64,000 bases of DNA. Source: Anthoceros angustus (lineage: Eukaryota; Streptophyta; Anthocerotopsida; Anthocerotales; Anthocerotaceae). The notes below the pieces were generated by a model. It ran no database searches, was not told the DNA's origin, and was given only the letters and a program-made list of their open reading frames with translations. The stretch lies in contig MU008168.1 of the NCBI GenBank assembly GCA_010909165.1, positions 124,001-188,000 on the forward strand, read 5' to 3'. Shown one piece after another: positions 1-11,640 of the stretch (within the stretch, counting starts at the first letter, position 1; the number at the start of each line of letters is the position of its first letter). The position numbers and the translations under genes were made by a program.

Positions 1-1583
1 ACGCTGAGTTGCCTCTCGGGTATGTTCCCTTCTCCTGGAAGTGCATTATTCTCTCTTTGTGGGGAGGAGGGGGTTCCCTTCAAGCATTGTAGTATTCTGA
101 CTGAAGCTGGTCCTGACTGATTCCTGGTGCAGTGCGAATGAGAGGGTTAAAGCGATGGGTCAGGTTCTGTCCAAAGCACGAGATCGGCACAATGACTGCA
201 CTCCAATCGTTAAAAAATTAAGGGCTATGGTCCAGCTGGCAGAAGAGCAAGGGCGGAATCTGAAGAAGCAGAACACCTTCTTGAACCAATTAGCCGCAAA
301 GACCATTCCCAAGGGGCTGCATTGCCTCTCCATGCAGCTGACTGTTGACTATTATCAACTGCCTCCAAGGCGCCAAGAATTTCCACACAAGGATAGGCTG
401 GAGGATACATCTCTTTATCATTATGCTCTGTTTTCTGACAACATCCTGGCAGTGTCCGTGGTGGTTAACTCTACCGTCAGCAATGCGCTGGTATGTCATG
501 GTCAATTAAGTGTGCTGCTCGTATGATCAGGTGCCTTTCAATTGGCGAGTATTTCCCTTACCGCCGCTGTCTGGTTGTTGCAGGACCCCGAAAAGCATGT
601 GTTCCATCTGGTTACAGATAAGCTCAACTATGGGGCCATGAGAATGTGGTTTCTAGCAAATCCACCCGGCAAAGCAACTATTGCTGTTGAGAATGTTGAT
701 GATTTCAAATGGTTGAATTCTACTTATTGTCCAGTGCTGCGGCAACTGGAGTCGGCTGCTATGAAAGAGTACTATTTCAAGTCAGAACCTACTACTCTGG
801 CAGCAGGTTCTTCCAACTTGAAGTACCGTAATCCCAAGTACCTGTCCATGCTAAACCATTTGCGGTTCTATCTTCCAGAAGTGTATCCCAAACTGGACAA
901 GATAGTCTTCCTTGATGATGACATTGTAGTTCAACAAGATCTGACTGCTCTTTGGAGTGTGGATTTGAACGGCAACGTCAATGGTGCTGTTGAAACTTGC
1001 GGAGTTAGCTTCCACAGATTTGACAAGTACTTGAATTTCTCCAATCCCCTGATAGCAAGAAATTTCGATCCAAACGCTTGTGGTTGGGCGTATGGTATGA
1101 ACGTATTTGATTTGGAGGAGTGGAAAAAGAGGGACATCACCGGCATTTACCACAGATGGCAGAACCTGGTAAGCTTGCTGAACCTCTCTCCGTAGTCACC
1201 TCATGGGATTTCCGCACTCCTTTTCGCGTTTTCGTCCTGTCCTCTTCTCCCGACATTGGCTTAATAGTGCTCCAGTCCTGACTTGTCTGCTGTCTTGGCG
1301 TATGAAGAACGAGGATAGGCTACTGTGGAAGTTGGGAACACTACCTCCTGGTTTGATCACATTCTACAATCTCACGCACCCACTAGAGAAGTTTTGGCAT
1401 GTATTGGGGCTGGGTTACAACCCAAGCATCGACAAAGAAGAGGTTGAGGCAGCGGCTGTTGTGCATTACAATGGCAATTACAAACCTTGGTTAGAGATAG
1501 GCATGTCCAAGTACAAGTCTTATTGGACCAAGTACGTCCGATTTGACCACCCAGTTCTGCAACAGTGTAATATAAATGAATGA
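1..1583 (+). CDS. GAUT-type galacturonosyltransferase (GT8), 5' truncated
   Basis: Adds galacturonic acid to homogalacturonan (pectin) in the Golgi; this is the known role of the GAUT family of GT8. Exons visible: 1-19, 133-490, 584-1168 and 1308-1583, joined in phase by GT-AG introns. The gene begins before the window, so the N-terminal anchor is missing; about 411 residues remain. Family marks are present: the stem helix reading ANERVKAM, a start of the catalytic domain at PKGLHCLS, LYHYALFSDN, the metal-binding FLDDDIVVQ, VNGAVETCG, CGWAYGMNVFDL, GTLPPGLITF and the C-terminal HYNGNYKPW. The stop follows CNINE, a usual GAUT ending. All expected catalytic residues are there, so the gene looks functional. 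The subgroup seems nearest GAUT4/8/9, but I cannot assign it firmly. Confidence 0.95.
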
Positions 1584-2488
1584 CCATTCGCCGGGATGTA
1601 ACACGGATATCGGTGGAGACTCCCACTCCCAGATTGTTTCGTGAAAACTTTCCAAGACACATGCTAAGACACCCTTCGGGTGCTGTGCAAATGACGTTAT
1701 GGGCTCCTGACATGTTGCTTCTGATGTTCACGCGTGCAATTTTCTACACAGGTTCTGGAACACGCTGATCGCACGCACGTCATATCCGCTCTCTACGAAC
1801 ACACGGCTTCCTGTTTCTATCACATGGTAAAAAGTACATAACACAGCCACTAGAGAACGTTCTTGCGTGTTGTGGGGATGGGGTAGTTTCCAACCTACAG
1901 GAAAAGCTTGAGAGAGGGAGAGATGGCTGGTCTCGTGAAACCATTTACGCCTGACACTCCCCAGGCCTTCTGTTGATTTCCTTTTTGCCGAAAGACAATC
2001 CCCATACCTAACCAATGCCGAACCAAACCTAGGTGTATACCAGGTACCTTATATATGGTCCTTACTTGGTACACAGGAGAGCCTGATGAGGCCTGAGGAA
2101 AATCTGCAACGAGGGCGGAAGAGCTTGCTAGGCTTGAAAGGGTCCTCAGGAGGCAGCAAGGGTCGTCCGCGCACTGCCAAAACTTTCGAAGTGAGTATCT
2201 CGCACAAAAAGGCTAAATAGTTTTGAATCGCTTTTCATCCTAAGTTCCACACTCCGTCAAAGCTGCCTGACTGTGTACCTTTGTTTTTCACGCAGTGTAC
2301 CTGAGTTCTGCCCGGAGAGCTCGAGAAAGCTTCTTACTGCATTGTGCACGAGTTCCAGTTCCATGTTGATCTTCGTGCTCAAGAGAGAGCTGAGTGTGAC
2401 AGGAAGGTCGGTGACCTGTCTAGTGGTGAATGACACGCTTTGGTACCCGATCCGAGGGCTGCTATCGAACTCCACTGGTCAGCTCCTG
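1584..2488. other. Intergenic stretch, possible small unassigned exon
   Basis: No gene recognised. Bases 2086-2190 form a short open reading frame beginning ATG and ending at a good GTGAGT donor (basic, Gly/Ser/Arg-rich peptide of 35 residues), with an ACACAG acceptor-like site just before. No convincing next exon was found, so this is only a possibility. Confidence 0.3.
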
Positions 2489-3303
2489 CTATCTACATCG
2501 GTCCACATCAGCCATGGACACATATCCCGATGCATGGTGGGGCTCCAGTCTAACAAGGCTTTCAAAACACTGAGTCGCCCTCTGTATATCTCCGTGACTT
2601 TTGCTGGCATTGAGCAAAGACCTCAATCCTGCAACATTACCTTGGTCCTCACGTGATAATAGGATGTTCTCTGCCTCATCTAAATGGCCTGCACGGCCAA
2701 GCAGATCAATTATGCAATTGTAATGCTCAACAGTAGGTTTCATGCCAGGCTGTTCTGCGATGGACCCGAAGGCTTACGACCCACATCCACCAGTCCCTCG
2801 TCACTGCATGCTACTAAAAGGCAGGTAAAAGTGGCATCATTAAGCTGAACACCAGCGACTAACATCTCCTCAAAACAAGCTGGTGCCTTCTGACCATAAC
2901 CAGATATCAGGGCGGTCCAAGTGACTACATCCTTTGCGGCCAAGCTGTCAAAAACCTGGAGTGCATCTCCCAGTTCACCACATTTGGCATACATGTCCAC
3001 CAGGCAGGAGCCCACCAATATGTCATACAGCAATCCTCTTTCAACAATCTGTGAGTGCAGCTGCCTGCCACTCGGTAAGGCACCAGCATCAGCACCAGCA
3101 TCAGCACCAGCACTTGCACTGGCCTTCAGAAGGCAAGCAAAAGTAATGCCCGAGCCCTTGCTCACAACCACATCCTTCTTAGCTGTACACAGTTTTAGCA
3201 CGGCGTAAAACACAGGCTGAGAAATAGAAAAGTCTGTCTGCGCCAGAGATTCCAGGGCTCCAACGGCCTCAGAAAGCTTCCCCTGCTGACATAACATGCT
3301 CAC
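2489..3303 (-). pseudogene. Pentatricopeptide-repeat (PPR) gene with frameshift
   Basis: Two minus-strand frames (3303-2740 and 2743-2489) together give a PLS-class PPR protein; such proteins bind organelle RNA. Typical phrases are visible: CLVDMYAKCGELGDALQVFD, KDVVTWTALISGYGQ, TFTCLLVACSDEGLVDVG, then, after a shift of frame near 2755, PTVEHYNCIIDLLGRAGHLDEAE. One missing base around the AAGCCTTC stretch would explain the shift. An internal Ala/Gly/Asp repeat (GADAGADAGA) is coded by a short CAGCACCAGCAT repeat near 3080-3110. The expected E/DYW tail is not readable downstream, and no in-frame ATG lies upstream of about 3297. It is most likely a decayed copy, though a sequencing error cannot be excluded for the single shift. 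Confidence 0.8.
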
Positions 3304-4153
3304 GCCTGCCAGGTTGAATGCTCACGCATGCTCTTGCAGGCCTGCCAGGTTCAGGCCTATCCGGAGAGCTCCACTTGGAAGGAGAGGCACCACGACCCAT
3401 CAGCATATCCCACGAAACGAGCTGGTCATCAACCCAAGCTGGCTTGAACATTGTTGCCACAAGTGCTCCTGCTCCTGGAGACGACCATCGCTGGAACGAA
3501 TTCTCGGGAGTGGCGGTGCTTGGCTCCTTACACTGCTGAACCTGGAGGCTTGGTTGTTGGCCAGGGGTCGATTCCCTGAGGTGAGGTGAGCGGGACCTCC
3601 TGGCAGAATCCCTGAAGACACACCAATTTGTTGGGTCCACAACAGGTCCGGTTGCCGCACTGTGGCCGTCGTTCAGGGACCGCTGTCCACACCACTTTGA
3701 AGGATGGTGCAGACGGTATTCCATTGGGGACCGGGGAGGGAAGCACAAAGTTCTTTAAGCCTCGGGACCTAGTTTAACATGTTTATAGATAGAAACCGGA
3801 ATCTCTCTCTTTGCCACTCTCCAGCACGCCACAAGAAGAGCAACAGTACAGGTAGCATTGGTAGCTGAGAAAGGCTGAACGCGTGGCTATGCAGGGCGTG
3901 TCAAGCAGCAGGGGCAACGAGCAGGTGCCGATCCTCGGCTTCAGCCTGGGAGCGGGACTGGTACTGGGACTGGGACTCCCCGCAATTCACATCCTGCCCT
4001 GCCATTAGCGCTGGAGAGCGTTGTGGGCGGGAGGGGAAGGAGCAGGAGCAGGAGCAGGGGCAGGGCTCAAAGGCACGCTGTCCCCCTGGAGATGATCTAG
4101 CTGGGCCAGATTCTCGGTCTTGGGGGGCCGCCATCCCGCGCTGCGCCGGCGGG
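3304..4153. other. Intergenic and 5' region of the cytidylyltransferase gene
   Basis: No gene recognised. Several overlapping open frames occur on both strands but none resembles a known family or has plant codon regularity. Short direct repeats are present, such as ACTGGGACTGGTACTGGGA near 3955 and an AGGAGC run near 4040. The last part is GC-rich and probably holds the promoter and leader of the next gene. Confidence 0.5.
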
Positions 4154-6366
4154 ATGACGACCGCCACCGCCATGAAGGTCACCAACGTCCTGCACGATCA
4201 CCTCCTGGTGCACGACCGCAACAAGTACAAGAGTATGCGCACGCGCGTGCTTTCGTCGGTCTGGATGATTGGCGGCTTCATTCTCATCGTCTACATGGGC
4301 CACCTCTACATTTGGGCCATGATCGTCGTCATCCAGCTCTTCATGGCTCAGGAGCTCTTTACTCTGGCCAGGGCAGCGCAGAGCGAAAAGCAATTGCCTG
4401 GATTCCGCCTTCTCAACTGGTGAGTCTCTCATTTGCCCCTTGCTAAGATCCATCGCTTCTTCGCTGGCTCTGGCTCTGGCTTCTTGCTTCGATCATAACA
4501 AGGTGGCTTCGTCTCAGGCATTTTTTTTTGACAGCTATGGTGTATGTATACGGACGGTTTTTGAAAAAACAACTGGTGAAAACAATCTCGTCAGATCTTG
4601 TCCTCTCGGATCTGTTTAGCGGATTCATCAAGTACCACATGATTACCTGTTACTTCATGTACATTGCAGGTATTTGGCCTCAACCAACTTCAGCTCCCAC
4701 TTTGGCTGAAGCTTTCATCAAACCTAGTACTTCAAACTTTAGCATACCAGAAGTGGCTGCGGGCAATGCCGCGTGACTGATCTTTACTGTCGGGATAATA
4801 CAGGCTTTGTCTGGTTCATCTTGACGCTGAAGAAGGGGATGTATAAGTATCAGTTCTCACAGTTCGCTTGGACACACATGATTCTCTTTGTTGTGTTCGC
4901 ACAGTCGTCTTTCACCGTGGCCAACATATTTGAAGGGATCATTTGGTAAGTTTGCTTCGTGCTCTTACACGAGTGCTGCTAAACCTCCGCAGAGACGGAA
5001 GCTGATATGGTGCCTTGGTGCAGGTTTCTTCTGCCAGCTTCTCTTATAGTTATCAATGACATAGCAGCCTACTTTTGTGGTTTCTTCTTTGGTCGAACTC
5101 CTCTGATCCAGCTCTCACCAAAGAAAACCTGGGAAGGATTCATCGGGGCATCATTCATAACTGTAGTTTCAGCTTTTGTGGTAGGGTTCTCTTCTCTAAC
5201 TGCCATTTTTCTCAGAAGTTGAAAACCTTCTGGTAGCAAAGTATATCCAGAATTTTTGGAGGCCTACTGGTGTTGGTGAGGGGGCTAACTTTTAGTTATT
5301 GTTTTTGCAGCTGGCATACTATCTTGGTCAATTTTCTTGGCTTACATGCCCTCGCAAGGTCTGCTAGTTTTTTTTTTTTTTGGGATGTTCCGTCTAAGTT
5401 GAAGCCTTCCAATACGGTAATGGACTCTGAAAACTGTGCAGGATTTATCGACAGGATGGTTGAATTGTGATCCTGGACCCCTTTTTCGACCTGTGGCATA
5501 TAGTCTTCCACAATGGTTGTCAGTTTGGGTAAGCTCCCAACAGAGCTTTGAATGCTTTCGTGGTCATGACTGTTCCTATGTGCGTTTACCTGGTGAGCGT
5601 ACAGATTATGGTCTAGTGAAAGACGTCTGGTGCCCTGTGCGTTGATTCCTTTCTGGTTCAATATGGTACCAATATTTTCTGCCTGCCAGTTTCCGTGGAA
5701 GGAAGTATACATAATGCCGGTGCAGCAGCACGCAATGGCATTTGGATTATTTGCTTCCAATATTGCTCCATTTGGAGGGTTTTTTGCCAGCGGTTTCAAG
5801 AGGGCCTTCAAAATCAAGGTTGCTCTTTCTGGCTCGTAACCCCTGCTTTTCCTCAAAGATTTTCAAGTCTTAATACCACAATTCATAAGTAGCTAGCTCG
5901 CTGACGATGGTTACTGTAACAGGACTTTGGCGACAGCATCCCTGGCCACGGTGGGATCACTGACCGCATGGACTGTCAGGTCTGTTTGGTTTCTGTTCTG
6001 CGTTTAGGTTGCTTGGTTCTTGACAGTCACAAGTGTTCATTCTTCTGAACTGTGCTATGTTGCGGCGTTCCTGAGTACAGATGGTCATGGCTGTATTTTC
6101 CTACACATACTACCAGTCTTTCATTGCTCCCCAACGTTACAGCGTGGAGGTCTTTCTGGATCAGGTTGGAGGCACTCCTTGGTTCCTACTCTTCGGCTCG
6201 CTGTTCAGTTGTGCACTCCTTGCAGTAATGCAGGTGATGGTTCTTTTTTCTGATGGAGGCATATTTGTGAAACACGTGGCCTCAGATTCTAGGCACCCTA
6301 AAGATCGAAGAGCAAATCAGCCTGTATAAACAACTGGGAGAGGCTTTGCAAGATCGAGGCTTCTGA
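4154..6366 (+). CDS. Phosphatidate cytidylyltransferase (CDP-diacylglycerol synthase)
   Basis: Makes CDP-diacylglycerol from phosphatidic acid and CTP, the precursor for phosphatidylinositol and phosphatidylglycerol, in the ER membrane. Ten exons: 4154-4419, 4518-4669, 4804-4945, 5024-5180, 5311-5358, 5442-5528, 5690-5818, 5923-5979, 6081-6164, 6286-6366. The spliced protein is 400 residues, close to plant CDS1-3. It has several hydrophobic helices from residue 30 on, then [43 protein letters not shown], and the family signature in [10 protein letters not shown] followed by [16 protein letters not shown] spanning exons 7-8. The tail [20 protein letters not shown] matches plant members. The ATG at 4154 is the first in frame; the N-terminal region is shorter than in Arabidopsis. 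Exons are short and introns mostly 80-170 bases. Confidence 0.95.
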
Positions 6367-7059
6367 GCTTCTTTGCACTGTGAGCACAAGTCCTGAAAAC
6401 CGTCCCTGTCGGTTCCTTCGTATTGTAAGAATCTTCTGTTGAACGTTGTATACTAGTAGGTAACAGGCCTGTTGTGAATAGCATGAAATGAGTAGTGACC
6501 AGCAAGGCATAGTAAAACTCTTGTGATCGTCTCGAGGCGAGCTGTCCCACGACGCTACTTGACCCTCCCTGGAGATGCTTCCCCCTTTCTTCGTCTCTCA
6601 AGTTTTGGCTGAGGACGGGTAAAACTTTGAACTGATTCCAGTACAGAGAGCTGGGTGTGGTGTATTTTTATGGCTGCACCTTTCGTTGGATATGCAGAAT
6701 TTGGTGAGAAGAGTCATGGAAGTCAGGATTGTGTGAAACCCCTACGGCACAACACCGATGTGCAGCCCAGTTTAGCTGCCATTGTGTTCAATCATACCAA
6801 CGCCGTACGTAGGAACGAAAAAGGGGTGCATATATTGTCACCTCGTGAGCGACGGACCACGGCGGCGCGGCACCAACCTCCTGTGCCGTGCCTGCCGCCT
6901 GCCGCCTGCCGCCTGCGGTCGGCAACATTTCGTGGAGAGAGCGTCGGGAATGCGGCCCAGCGGGACTATAGTCTCCGCAGATCGCTTCTGGAACGAGTCG
7001 ATCCGGCCAAGAGCAGGATCTGGATCTGCAGAGCTCAGCAAGCTGGACGCCATCGCTCG
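6367..7059. other. Intergenic region between cytidylyltransferase and hexosaminidase
   Basis: Holds the 3' untranslated part of the previous gene and the promoter and leader of the next. The frame of the hexosaminidase stays open upstream to 6655, but those residues show no similarity to the family and follow no signal peptide logic, so they are treated as noncoding. Confidence 0.5.
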
Positions 7060-9883
7060 ATGGCTTCCATGGCCCACTGGAGCTGGCATGCGGTAACATG
7101 CTACCTGGCGCTGTGCTTCCCGTGGGCCTCGGCATCGGCAGATGCTGACCACTGGAGCCCTACTCCGTGGCCCCAGCCCAAGAATCTGAGCTGGGCCGGC
7201 GATGGTGTGGAGCTGTCCCCGTCCTTTGCCTTCGTCTCGGATCTGGAATCTGCAGTGCTCCGAACCGCCTTCGCGCGGTACCTCGAGCTCATTTTCGCGG
7301 ATCACGTCCAGGTCCCCGGGCCGAGCGGAGGGCTCCCCCGGCTGGAGAAGCTCCGAGTGAAAGTCGCCAGCGCTGACGAGATCGTAAGCCTGCCAGGAGG
7401 GGGAATTTGGAAACTTTGCGATCTGTGAGCTCGGTGTGGGATTCAATTTTCACGTTGCTACTTGGTGGATGCCTGGATGATGCTGTGGTTGCAATTTGTG
7501 TCGTGACTGCAATGCAGTTGAACCTCGGGACGAACGAGTCCTACGCGTTGTCTGTGCCGGACCCCGCCGATGGCACAGCTGCTCTCATCACGGTTGGCCT
7601 CTCTCTCGCTCGGAGACGATTCTCGCTGCAGCAATGGTTGTTGTCGATTTGTGAGAGGAACGGGTCACCGTAATGACTGGATAGCAGAATTGTTGCAGGC
7701 GGAAACGGTTTACGGTGCTCTGCACGGGATTGAGGTACGATCATCCAGTTCTCGCCTTGACTATGGGCGGCCCTGGTGGTGGCAGTAGCAGTGCAGTTCT
7801 GTATGCGGACTCAAGGCATGCATGGTGACGTTGCGTTCATATCCAGACCTTCAGTCAGCTCGTGTCCTTCGATTTCGGAAGCAGGAGGTTTGGAATTGGA
7901 AGAGCCCCCTTGACGGTGGAGGATGAGCCTCGCTTCCCGTTTCGGGGGCTGCTGATCGGTGGGTGCCTTCGTACATGTAGCTAGGGCAGGTCAAGAATTT
8001 TCCCAAGAGATGTGAAATCTTGTAATCCCTCCGTCATTTGGATTGGGCAGACACAGCGCGGCATTACCAGCCTTTGAGCAGCATCAGAAAGGTTATCGAC
8101 TCCATGACGCATGCCAAACTGGTAGCCATCCATACCCCCATCCTACTCAAGAAATTCTTACATCCCTGGGAGGTGTTTTTCGGTTAGATGAAGTGAAAGG
8201 ATGTGGACGCAGAATGTGCTGCACTGGCACATCGTGGACGGGGAATCGTTTCCGATTGAGACACCGTCATTCCCTCGGCTGTGGGAAGGGGCCTTCTCCG
8301 CACAGGAGCGCTTCACAGTGGAGGATGTGAAGGACATTGTCGAGTAATCGCCTTGTGCTTCAAATTGCTCTCAGGGAGAGGCAATGTTCTTCAGGTTGTT
8401 GCGCTGACGGGGTGCGGCTTGCCATCCTCGCACAGGTACGCTCGACTTCGCGGGATCCATGTGATGCCGGAGCTGGATAGCCCGGGCCATGCTCGATCCT
8501 GGTATGCTCCGCCTCTCAGAATGAAGTTGATTGGAATTGGATTTGGACTAGGGTCCTGGTCGGCCGGCCTACTGATTTCCAAGGACTGGCATGGTGGCAT
8601 GAGTGAAGGGGCAAAAGCTACCCGCAGCTCTTGCCTTCCGAAAGCTGCGACGAGCCATTGGACGTGAGCAGTAATTTCACCTTTCAGCTCATCGATGGAG
8701 TGCTGTCTGGTAAGCTTGCCCGATCATGCGTTAACGTCGCCATAGCATGTGTCGCTCTGTTCCAACTTCCTGACATGTTTCTTGTTTGTTTCACGGTTTC
8801 AATCAATCTCGCCTGCAGATTTTTCCCAGTTGTTTCCCTTTGAGCTGGCGCATCTAGGCGGCGATGAGGTGAACACAAGTAAGACTAGTGAGAGTGAACG
8901 AAATACGTGACATATCCTGCGTGTCCACTCTCACACATTTAGCATGGTTCCGTCCTTCTTAGGACACTTCCATCGCTGAGCTGATATTTGGTGATCCTGT
9001 TCTGCAGCCTGCTGGAATACCACACCGCATGTGAGAAGCTGGTACAGCACAAGACACCGAATGCAGAACCCTATCTAGTCAGATCATCTTTTATGAATCC
9101 GCACTCGTGCTCAAGTTTGTGAACTGGCTACGCAGGCTCCAAGAGCACAACTTGACAGAGTTCGATGCGTACGCGGAATTCGTGATTCGGGTGCAACAGA
9201 TTGCCCTCTCCCACGGCAAAACCCCTGTCAACTGGTAAGTCATCCATCCTCACCTGGCCCGGCTGCTCGTAAATTCCTGTTCAAGTAACCTTAACAGCAC
9301 CACCACATGCCTCTGTGCAGGGAGGAGACATTCGACAGCTTCGGATCCAGACTGAACAACAAGACGGTGGTGCATAACTGGTGAGTATGAAACGCATGAG
9401 ACGAGTCGAAGCCTAGCCCGTCCATATCTGTTCAATTGCTCCCGGTTGCATGAGCACATCTGCAGGCTGGGACCAGGCGTGGCACCCAAGATCGTGGCAG
9501 CAGGCTTCCGAACCATCGTGAGCGACCAAGACGTGTGGTACCTGGACCACCTGGACGTGAACTGGCAGGAGTTCTACACGAACGAGCCTCTGCAGAACAT
9601 CACCGACCCGCAACAGCAGAGGCTGGTGCTGGGGGGTGAGGTGTGCATGTGGGGCGAGACGGTGGACGCCTCCGACCTTCTTCAAACAATCTGGCCTCGA
9701 GCTGCCGCCGCAGCAGAGCGACTGTGGAGCCCGCTAGAGGTGACGTCGCGAGGCCCGGAAGCTGCACACCAGCGATTTCTCGACTTCCGATGCCTCCTCA
9801 ACAGAAGGGGCGTGCCGGCGGGACCTGCAGTTGGTCAAGGGCGGGCTGCTCCCGACCACTTCGGCTCCTGCTACCAGCAGTAG
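7060..9883 (+). CDS. HEXO: Beta-hexosaminidase, family GH20
   Basis: Removes terminal N-acetylglucosamine/galactosamine from N-glycans; plant HEXO enzymes act in the vacuole or at the cell surface. Thirteen exons: 7060-7383, 7518-7592, 7699-7734, 7847-7958, 8051-8121, 8213-8343, 8436-8501, 8609-8709, 8819-8878, 9008-9041, 9136-9234, 9321-9380, 9466-9883; 528 residues. Residues 1 to about 28 form a signal peptide (hydrophobic core AVTCYLALCFPWASASA). The N-terminal GH20 accessory domain follows, then ETVYGALHGIETFSQL, the barrel with NVLHWHIVDGESFPIE, GIHVMPELDSPGHARSWG, and the catalytic pair Asp321-Glu322 in HLGGDEVNT. Later motifs WEETF, VCMWGE and WPRAAAAAERLW complete the site. ATG at 7060 is preferred because it directly starts the signal peptide; a second ATG lies three codons in. 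The enzyme looks intact. Confidence 0.95.
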
Positions 9884-9891
9884 GAGATCGA

Positions 9892-9934
9892 CCCTCTGGT
9901 AGTCTGGCAATGCTAAGGCCAGACTACCAGAGGG
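9892..9934 (+). repeat. Perfect 17-bp inverted repeat with following T-run
   Basis: Arms 9892-9908 and 9918-9934 are exact reverse complements around a 9-base loop (AATGCTAAG), starting 9 bases after the hexosaminidase stop. A long T-rich tract (about 9935-9972) follows. The form resembles a bacterial intrinsic terminator but lies in a plant 3' untranslated region. Confidence 0.9.
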
Positions 9935-9972
9935 TTTTTGTTTTCTGTTTTGTTTTGTTTTTTGTTTTCTTT

Positions 9973-11640
9973 AACTGAGCTTTATAAAACACGATCGTGC
10001 TCAATGCTTTGGCCATGCGTGCTGATGCACATATAGTATGTCTCTCGCATGCGGGCTGATGCTTGGTCAGCATCATGAGAGAGGAGAGGACCGGAGTACT
10101 CTACCGAACATGTAGTGATATAAAATACTGTACTTTGAAGGTTCGAGCAAAAGGTACATAGCATCTATTAAAAATAATTATATTATATTATCAGATTATA
10201 TGTATGATAATATTATGCAAAGATAACCTTAATTTAGATCAAAATATGTAGATTTCCATTCCTTGATTCCGGGGCTATCCGAATAAAGCTTTATCCTCGT
10301 TCTTGCAGTGTGTAGAGCTGCCCCAACGTTAGTGCCATACGCGGTTACTTCTGAATGAAATTTTTATGCGGATCTTCCACGTACAATTTGCTATATCTTG
10401 GAACTCTCCATATTTGTTGTAAAATAAATATATATGTAAAATAAATTTAGCAAGTCCTTAAAGTCTCCATACTTGTTATAAAATAAATATATATGTAGAA
10501 TTAATTTAGCAAGTCCTTAAACACAAGAAAATCCATACTGAATATATATAATCTATATGTCTACAAAGCTTTGGTTGATATAAACAGATTCAACAAAGTC
10601 ATGAAAAATATTAAGAAGATCCGGAAAAGGAAGTATCCCTCATCATGCCTTTAGGTGTCAACCTTGCATTGCCACATCTATTGACTTCCGTTCTTGTTGT
10701 AGAAATTCGTTGTTATAGTGGGAATGTAGGGTAAGAGCTGAAGATATTTCACTTCAAGCTGGAGATATTGAATCGATTTGAATTGAACCTATTCATGTGC
10801 CCATCACTTTGTACACCACTTTCTGGGACGAGCTGTAATATTTCATGTCTATACCGTGAACGTGTAATTTGTACGAGCACTTTTCTAGCCGTGGTTCTAA
10901 ATATTTTTCCTTATACATAGGGGAACGTGTGTATATATATCCATTACCAATTGCTCCTCATAATTCTACAGGAAACATTGGTGGTCTATAGGTAAAATAA
11001 TATCCCCACGGTATGGACTTGGGTTTAATTTCTGGGTCGTAAATACATTGATTGCTCACTCTTCGTAGATATATTCCTCTCACCAATCTTTGTGTTCACT
11101 TTTTCTAGTTTTAAGACTTAGGTTCGATTCCTTCGGGAAAAGAAGACTTTATTATATAAAAGAGATGGGAAAAACCCATCCACCCCAAAAACAAATGGGA
11201 AAAAACCCAACCAAAGGCACCATGCCCGGGGAACTAGCCCCCACGATTACGCATTTCAAAACTACCAACTGCCCGAAGAACTTCGTGGTCAGGGATGTGA
11301 AAAAGCCTACATACCAGGTGAAGCCGTGATCTCCCACGCCTACTGTGCTCAGAGACTGCTTGGCCAACGCCCTCTATAGAGCGATGGAAACCCTCTGCCG
11401 GGAGGCTAACCCCATTCTTGCAGCTATGATAAACCTTGGCGCAGGCGTTGACCAACGTAAAGAAATCCTCCGATTCCTTGGCAAGTACATTCTTCGCAGA
11501 TATATCCTAGTAACTAATATTTGTATTCACTTTTTCTGGTTATTCTGGGTTTATCTCTGTATTATTATTTGATCATTAATTTTATCTTCTAATTTATCAT
11601 CCTCTGTTAGAGAATTTATTAAAATAAATATAATATTATC
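9973..11640. other. AT-rich intergenic region with repeat fragments
   Basis: No gene recognised. Base composition drops sharply after the hexosaminidase. Fragments include a tandem pair at 10405-10522 and a 30-base motif starting GACTTTATTATA at 11144 that recurs at about 12558, followed in both cases by an A-rich GAAAAACCCAT stretch. The segment 11090-11480 is less AT-rich and could be part of an old mobile element, but no domain is readable. Confidence 0.5.
10405..10522 (+). repeat. 59-bp tandem duplication
   Basis: Two adjacent copies, 10405-10463 and 10464-10522, both begin TCTCCATA and end AGCAAGTCCTTAAA; they differ by a few substitutions. The unit is AT-rich and noncoding. Confidence 0.85.

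Noticed and set aside
6655-7059. Upstream in-frame extension of the hexosaminidase
   Set aside because: The frame is open but the residues do not match the family, and the signal peptide begins at 7060.
9892-9972. Bacterial contamination suggested by a terminator-like hairpin
   Set aside because: The gene before it has 12 plant-type introns, so the sequence is nuclear plant DNA.
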